From assembly GCA_025350405.1 (NCBI GenBank), contig JANXXX010000181.1, forward strand, positions 1 through 38,628: a DNA stretch of 38,628 nt, read 5' to 3'. Source of the stretch: Gallionella sp. Lineage in GTDB: Bacteria; Pseudomonadota; Gammaproteobacteria; Burkholderiales; Gallionellaceae. A model generated the notes under the pieces. The model had not been told where the DNA came from and made no database searches. It saw only the letters and a program-made list of their open reading frames with translations. The stretch's first letter is position 1. Every line of letters begins with the position of its first letter. This document shows positions 37,052-38,628 of this stretch, piece after piece. The position numbers and the translations under genes were made by a program.

Positions 37052-37271
37052 GCTGGATGCGCACGCAGTGGATGTTGGTTTTGCCAATGACGCCGTGCAT
37101 TTTGTGCTGGCCGACGGACGGGAGATCTCAGCGCCTCTGGAATGGTTCCCGCGCCTGCGTGACGCAAGCGACAAGCAACGCCAAAACTGGCGGCTCATCG
37201 GCAAGGGAATGGGCGTTCACTGGCCGGAAATAGACGATGATATTGCGGTCAGCACCATCATCGGGGGGTAA
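37032..37271 (+). pseudogene. DUF2442 protein gene with a stop at codon 4
   Basis: The ATG at 37032, with GGAG upstream, starts M-N-T, then TGA, then AIKLDAHAVDVGFANDAVHF and REISAPLEWFPRL, the DUF2442 pattern. The stop TGA at 37041-37043 would be TTA (Leu) with one base changed at 37042. Translation could restart only at a GTG at 37068, giving 67 residues without the first strand. The rest of the frame is intact. DUF2442 proteins commonly follow DUF4160 and are suspected toxin-antitoxin partners. Confidence 0.72.
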
Positions 37272-37310
37272 CAATCCTTCGGCGGCTTTATACAAAATTT
37301 CCATTAAACC

Positions 37311-37335
37311 GTTCGTGGTGAGCTTGTCGAACCAC
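37311..37335. repeat. Dispersed palindromic repeat
   Basis: The 25-base sequence GTTCG...CGAAC is a repeat I recognise from many proteobacterial intergenic regions. It lies directly before the DUF2283 coding part and provides its first codons. Confidence 0.6.
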
Positions 37336-37563
37336 ATACACACTAAATACTTCGACGAGGACGATATTCTCGTCATACGCCTGTCGGACAAACCAATAGT
37401 CCGCGAAGTATCACAAAACTGGAACACATACATTAGCTATGCCGAGGATAGCAGTGCGGTAGAGGTGTTGTTGGAAGTTCGCGACTATGTGGCTTACCCG
37501 CCGGAAGTGCAACACACCCGCGCGGCTTGTATCCCATGTAGGGTGGGCAACTTTGCCCACTGA
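37315..37563 (+). CDS. DUF2283-like protein, both ends formed by repeats
   Basis: The core HTKYFDEDDILVIRLSDKPI and REVSQNWNTYISYAEDSS matches DUF2283 proteins, small beta-rich products often beside toxin-antitoxin genes. No ATG lies at the expected start before HTKYF. The frame is open through the upstream repeat, which offers two GTG codons (37315, 37318) and encodes VVSLSNH. At the end, after YPPEVQHTRAA, the frame runs into another palindromic repeat and ends at 37563. It may be a repaired or a dying gene. Confidence 0.5.
   Translation: MVSLSNHIHTKYFDEDDILVIRLSDKPIVREVSQNWNTYISYAEDSSAVEVLLEVRDYVAYPPEVQHTRAACIPCRVGNFAH
37543..37560. repeat. GTGGGCAA palindrome
   Basis: GTGGGCAA and TTGCCCAC enclose two bases, preceded by GTAGG. 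This is another common dispersed repeat of proteobacteria. It forms the last codons of the DUF2283 frame. Confidence 0.55.
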
Positions 37564-37620
37564 TTGATTCAAACCTCCACATTTAAAGTTTCGCCAACAC
37601 AGCAAGGCAAGTATCTCGCG

Positions 37621-37863
37621 TTAGCTATGCTGTTGCGGCAGGAACAGCTCCGCTATAGGTACATTGACAGCCCTCGCAATTTTTTCGATATTGTCAAGTG
37701 AGATGTTACGCACCCCCCGTTCGCAATGGCCGCTGAATGTGCGATGCAGCCCAGTCTCGAACGCCGGAAATTCTTGAGACCGACCCCGCTCGGCACGCAA
37801 AGCTCGCATATTCGCCGCGAGCACTTCACGCGCAAAACCAACAGGAGGGGAATGAAAAGCCAT
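37621..37863 (-). CDS. Small XRE-family helix-turn-helix regulator
   Basis: The 80-residue protein has AANMRALRAERGRSQEFPAF, then ETGLHRTFSGHCERGVRNIS and LDNIEKIARAVNVPIAELF, the helix-turn-helix layout of XRE/Cro proteins found with accessory and restriction genes. Two places differ from the family norm: RSQEFPAF where LSQEALA is usual, and SGHCERG where IGHVERG is usual. DNA binding may therefore be weaker. No ribosome site is evident before the ATG. It stands alone. Confidence 0.72.
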   Translation of the reverse strand: MAFHSPPVGFAREVLAANMRALRAERGRSQEFPAFETGLHRTFSGHCERGVRNISLDNIEKIARAVNVPIAELFLPQQHS

Positions 37864-37975
37864 GCGGCTAATTTCACCCTGTTGACGCTTATAAGTCAGC
37901 CGCGTATAAGTCGACTGCGTTTGAATAGATTTTGCTTGTACATATCAAACCAAAACTAATTGCGGGGGAAGCAAC

Positions 37976-38505
37976 ATGAAATTCATCAGAATTTTGCTGG
38001 GAGCAATTGTTGGTTTCGCATTGGCAAACAATGTTTACGCTGCAAACAAAACACACGTAACCGATACACTTGGTTCTGGAAATAGCAGGGTAGATATTTC
38101 TTATGCGTTTGTCAGTGCCAGCCTACCGGGTACTTATGTGTTCGCCGGTGGGTCATCGTTTTCCATGGACTCCAAAATATCCACCAGTCGGCTCACTGCT
38201 GCTTACTACCTAGGGGTAACCGAGCGACTAGACGTGGGGATTTTTCTCCCCTTTTCAGAAAATTCAAAATATACTCAGGACTACACTATCGGCGCGAACA
38301 AATATAACGAAACTTCCAAAGAAGAAGGGCAAGGTGATGTAGTTTTTGGAGCGCGATATCTCCTTTTGGACAAGCAGCAAGATAAGATAAGTTGGAATGT
38401 GCTCGGTTCCATTTCTCCTTCTACGGCACCATCGGATCCAAGTAGTTCAGAAGTTGTAACCAATGGTACGGTGACGCAGGCAGGGAAAACAGAGATGGCC
38501 TCGGT
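37976..38505 (+). pseudogene. Outer-membrane beta-barrel protein gene, cut by IS3 element
   Basis: The gene has a strong GGGGGAAG ribosome site, a signal peptide (residues 1-22, ending VYA) and repeating beta-strand segments such as SRVDISYAFVSASLPGTYVF and LTAAYYLGVTERLDVGIFLP, as in transporter/porin-like beta-barrels. Full proteins of this kind are about 250-320 residues. Here coding similarity stops near residue 175, and the frame ends at 38524 within the start of the IS element (VIRTVR is IS-derived). The function is unknown; it resembles the MetA-pathway/phenol-type outer-membrane group. Confidence 0.65.
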
Positions 38506-38507
38506 AA

Positions 38508-38628
38508 TTCGGACAGTGCGATAAGTGGTAGCCTTGCTCAACCCAAGCCGTGCAGAATACGGCCAACAAAGGAGCAAGCGCATGAGAAGGACGAGAAGGA
38601 ATCACGCACCGGGATTCAAGGCCAAGGT
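38508..38628 (+). mobile_element. Right-end fragment of a second IS3-family element
   Basis: From about 38508 the sequence GGACAGTGCGATAAGTGG begins what looks like an IS terminal repeat, followed by a short leader, AAGGAG and an orfA start. It reads rightward out of the window. Its exact tip is uncertain by a few bases. It interrupts the outer-membrane gene, and it differs from the left-hand IS. Confidence 0.65.
38582..38628 (+). CDS. IS3-family transposase OrfA, first 15 codons only
   Basis: The ATG at 38582 follows AAGGAG. The residues MRRTRRNHAPGFKAKV are the typical basic beginning of OrfA proteins. The rest lies outside the window. Confidence 0.75.
   Translation, partial: MRRTRRNHAPGFKAK

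Overview
The window looks like a betaproteobacterial chromosome segment, probably from the Nitrosomonadales/Gallionellales group. This is inferred from gene content and protein style (an EPS-associated MarR regulator, a cytochrome c-FTR1 fusion, thiC-uppP-yggX-ppk1, DUF2288, tandem-domain PAP), not from a marker gene. Both ends run into the first codons of IS3-family transposase orfA genes that read outward, so the window is probably a contig that stops at repeated insertion sequences.

Left part (about 1-18.7 kb): a surface-polysaccharide locus, mostly on the minus strand. In transcription order from the right it holds an EPS-type MarR regulator, a possible 29-residue small ORF, rfbA, rfbC, manC and manB; then a scrambled patch; then gmd, a second scrambled patch, wzm and wzt (ABC exporter with a C-terminal glycan-binding type domain), a hexapeptide-repeat acyltransferase, a methyltransferase, a decayed glycosyltransferase-like gene, a two-module glycosyltransferase (GT4 + GT2), an MBOAT O-acyltransferase and an SGNH-type partner. 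Together they would make GDP-mannose and GDP-4-keto-6-deoxymannose plus a dTDP-sugar, assemble and decorate a glycan inside the cell, and export it by the ABC route. rfbB, rfbD, and a GDP-fucose or GDP-rhamnose synthase are not in the window.

The two scrambled patches (9.6-10.4 kb and 11.9-13.9 kb) are a graveyard of toxin-antitoxin genes and polysaccharide-gene fragments: a UPF0175 antitoxin with a frameshifted, truncated DUF3368 toxin; vapB with a vapC cut off and joined to a piece of a second wzm; a HepT-like gene lacking its conserved Arg; a MntA-like gene without its catalytic half; an IS200/IS605-type tnpA; and a 59-codon piece of a second phosphomannomutase.

Middle and right (18.8-36.7 kb) are conserved housekeeping genes: a TolC-family outer-membrane protein, a Pcm-like methyltransferase, a TPP riboswitch with thiC, uppP, yggX, ppk1, a ChaN-PDZ lipoprotein, an M1-type peptidase, a cytochrome c-FTR1 membrane protein whose first iron-binding motif is missing, a lysine/alanine-tailed possible DNA-binding protein, sixA, polyphosphate:AMP phosphotransferase, a small EamA protein, DUF2288 and pyrC. 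ppk1 and the PPK2-type gene would make and use polyphosphate.

The last 1.8 kb is again accessory: a broken DUF4160/DUF2442 pair, a DUF2283 gene joined to dispersed repeats, a small XRE regulator, and an outer-membrane beta-barrel gene cut by the right-hand IS3 element. No rRNA, tRNA or CRISPR array was seen.
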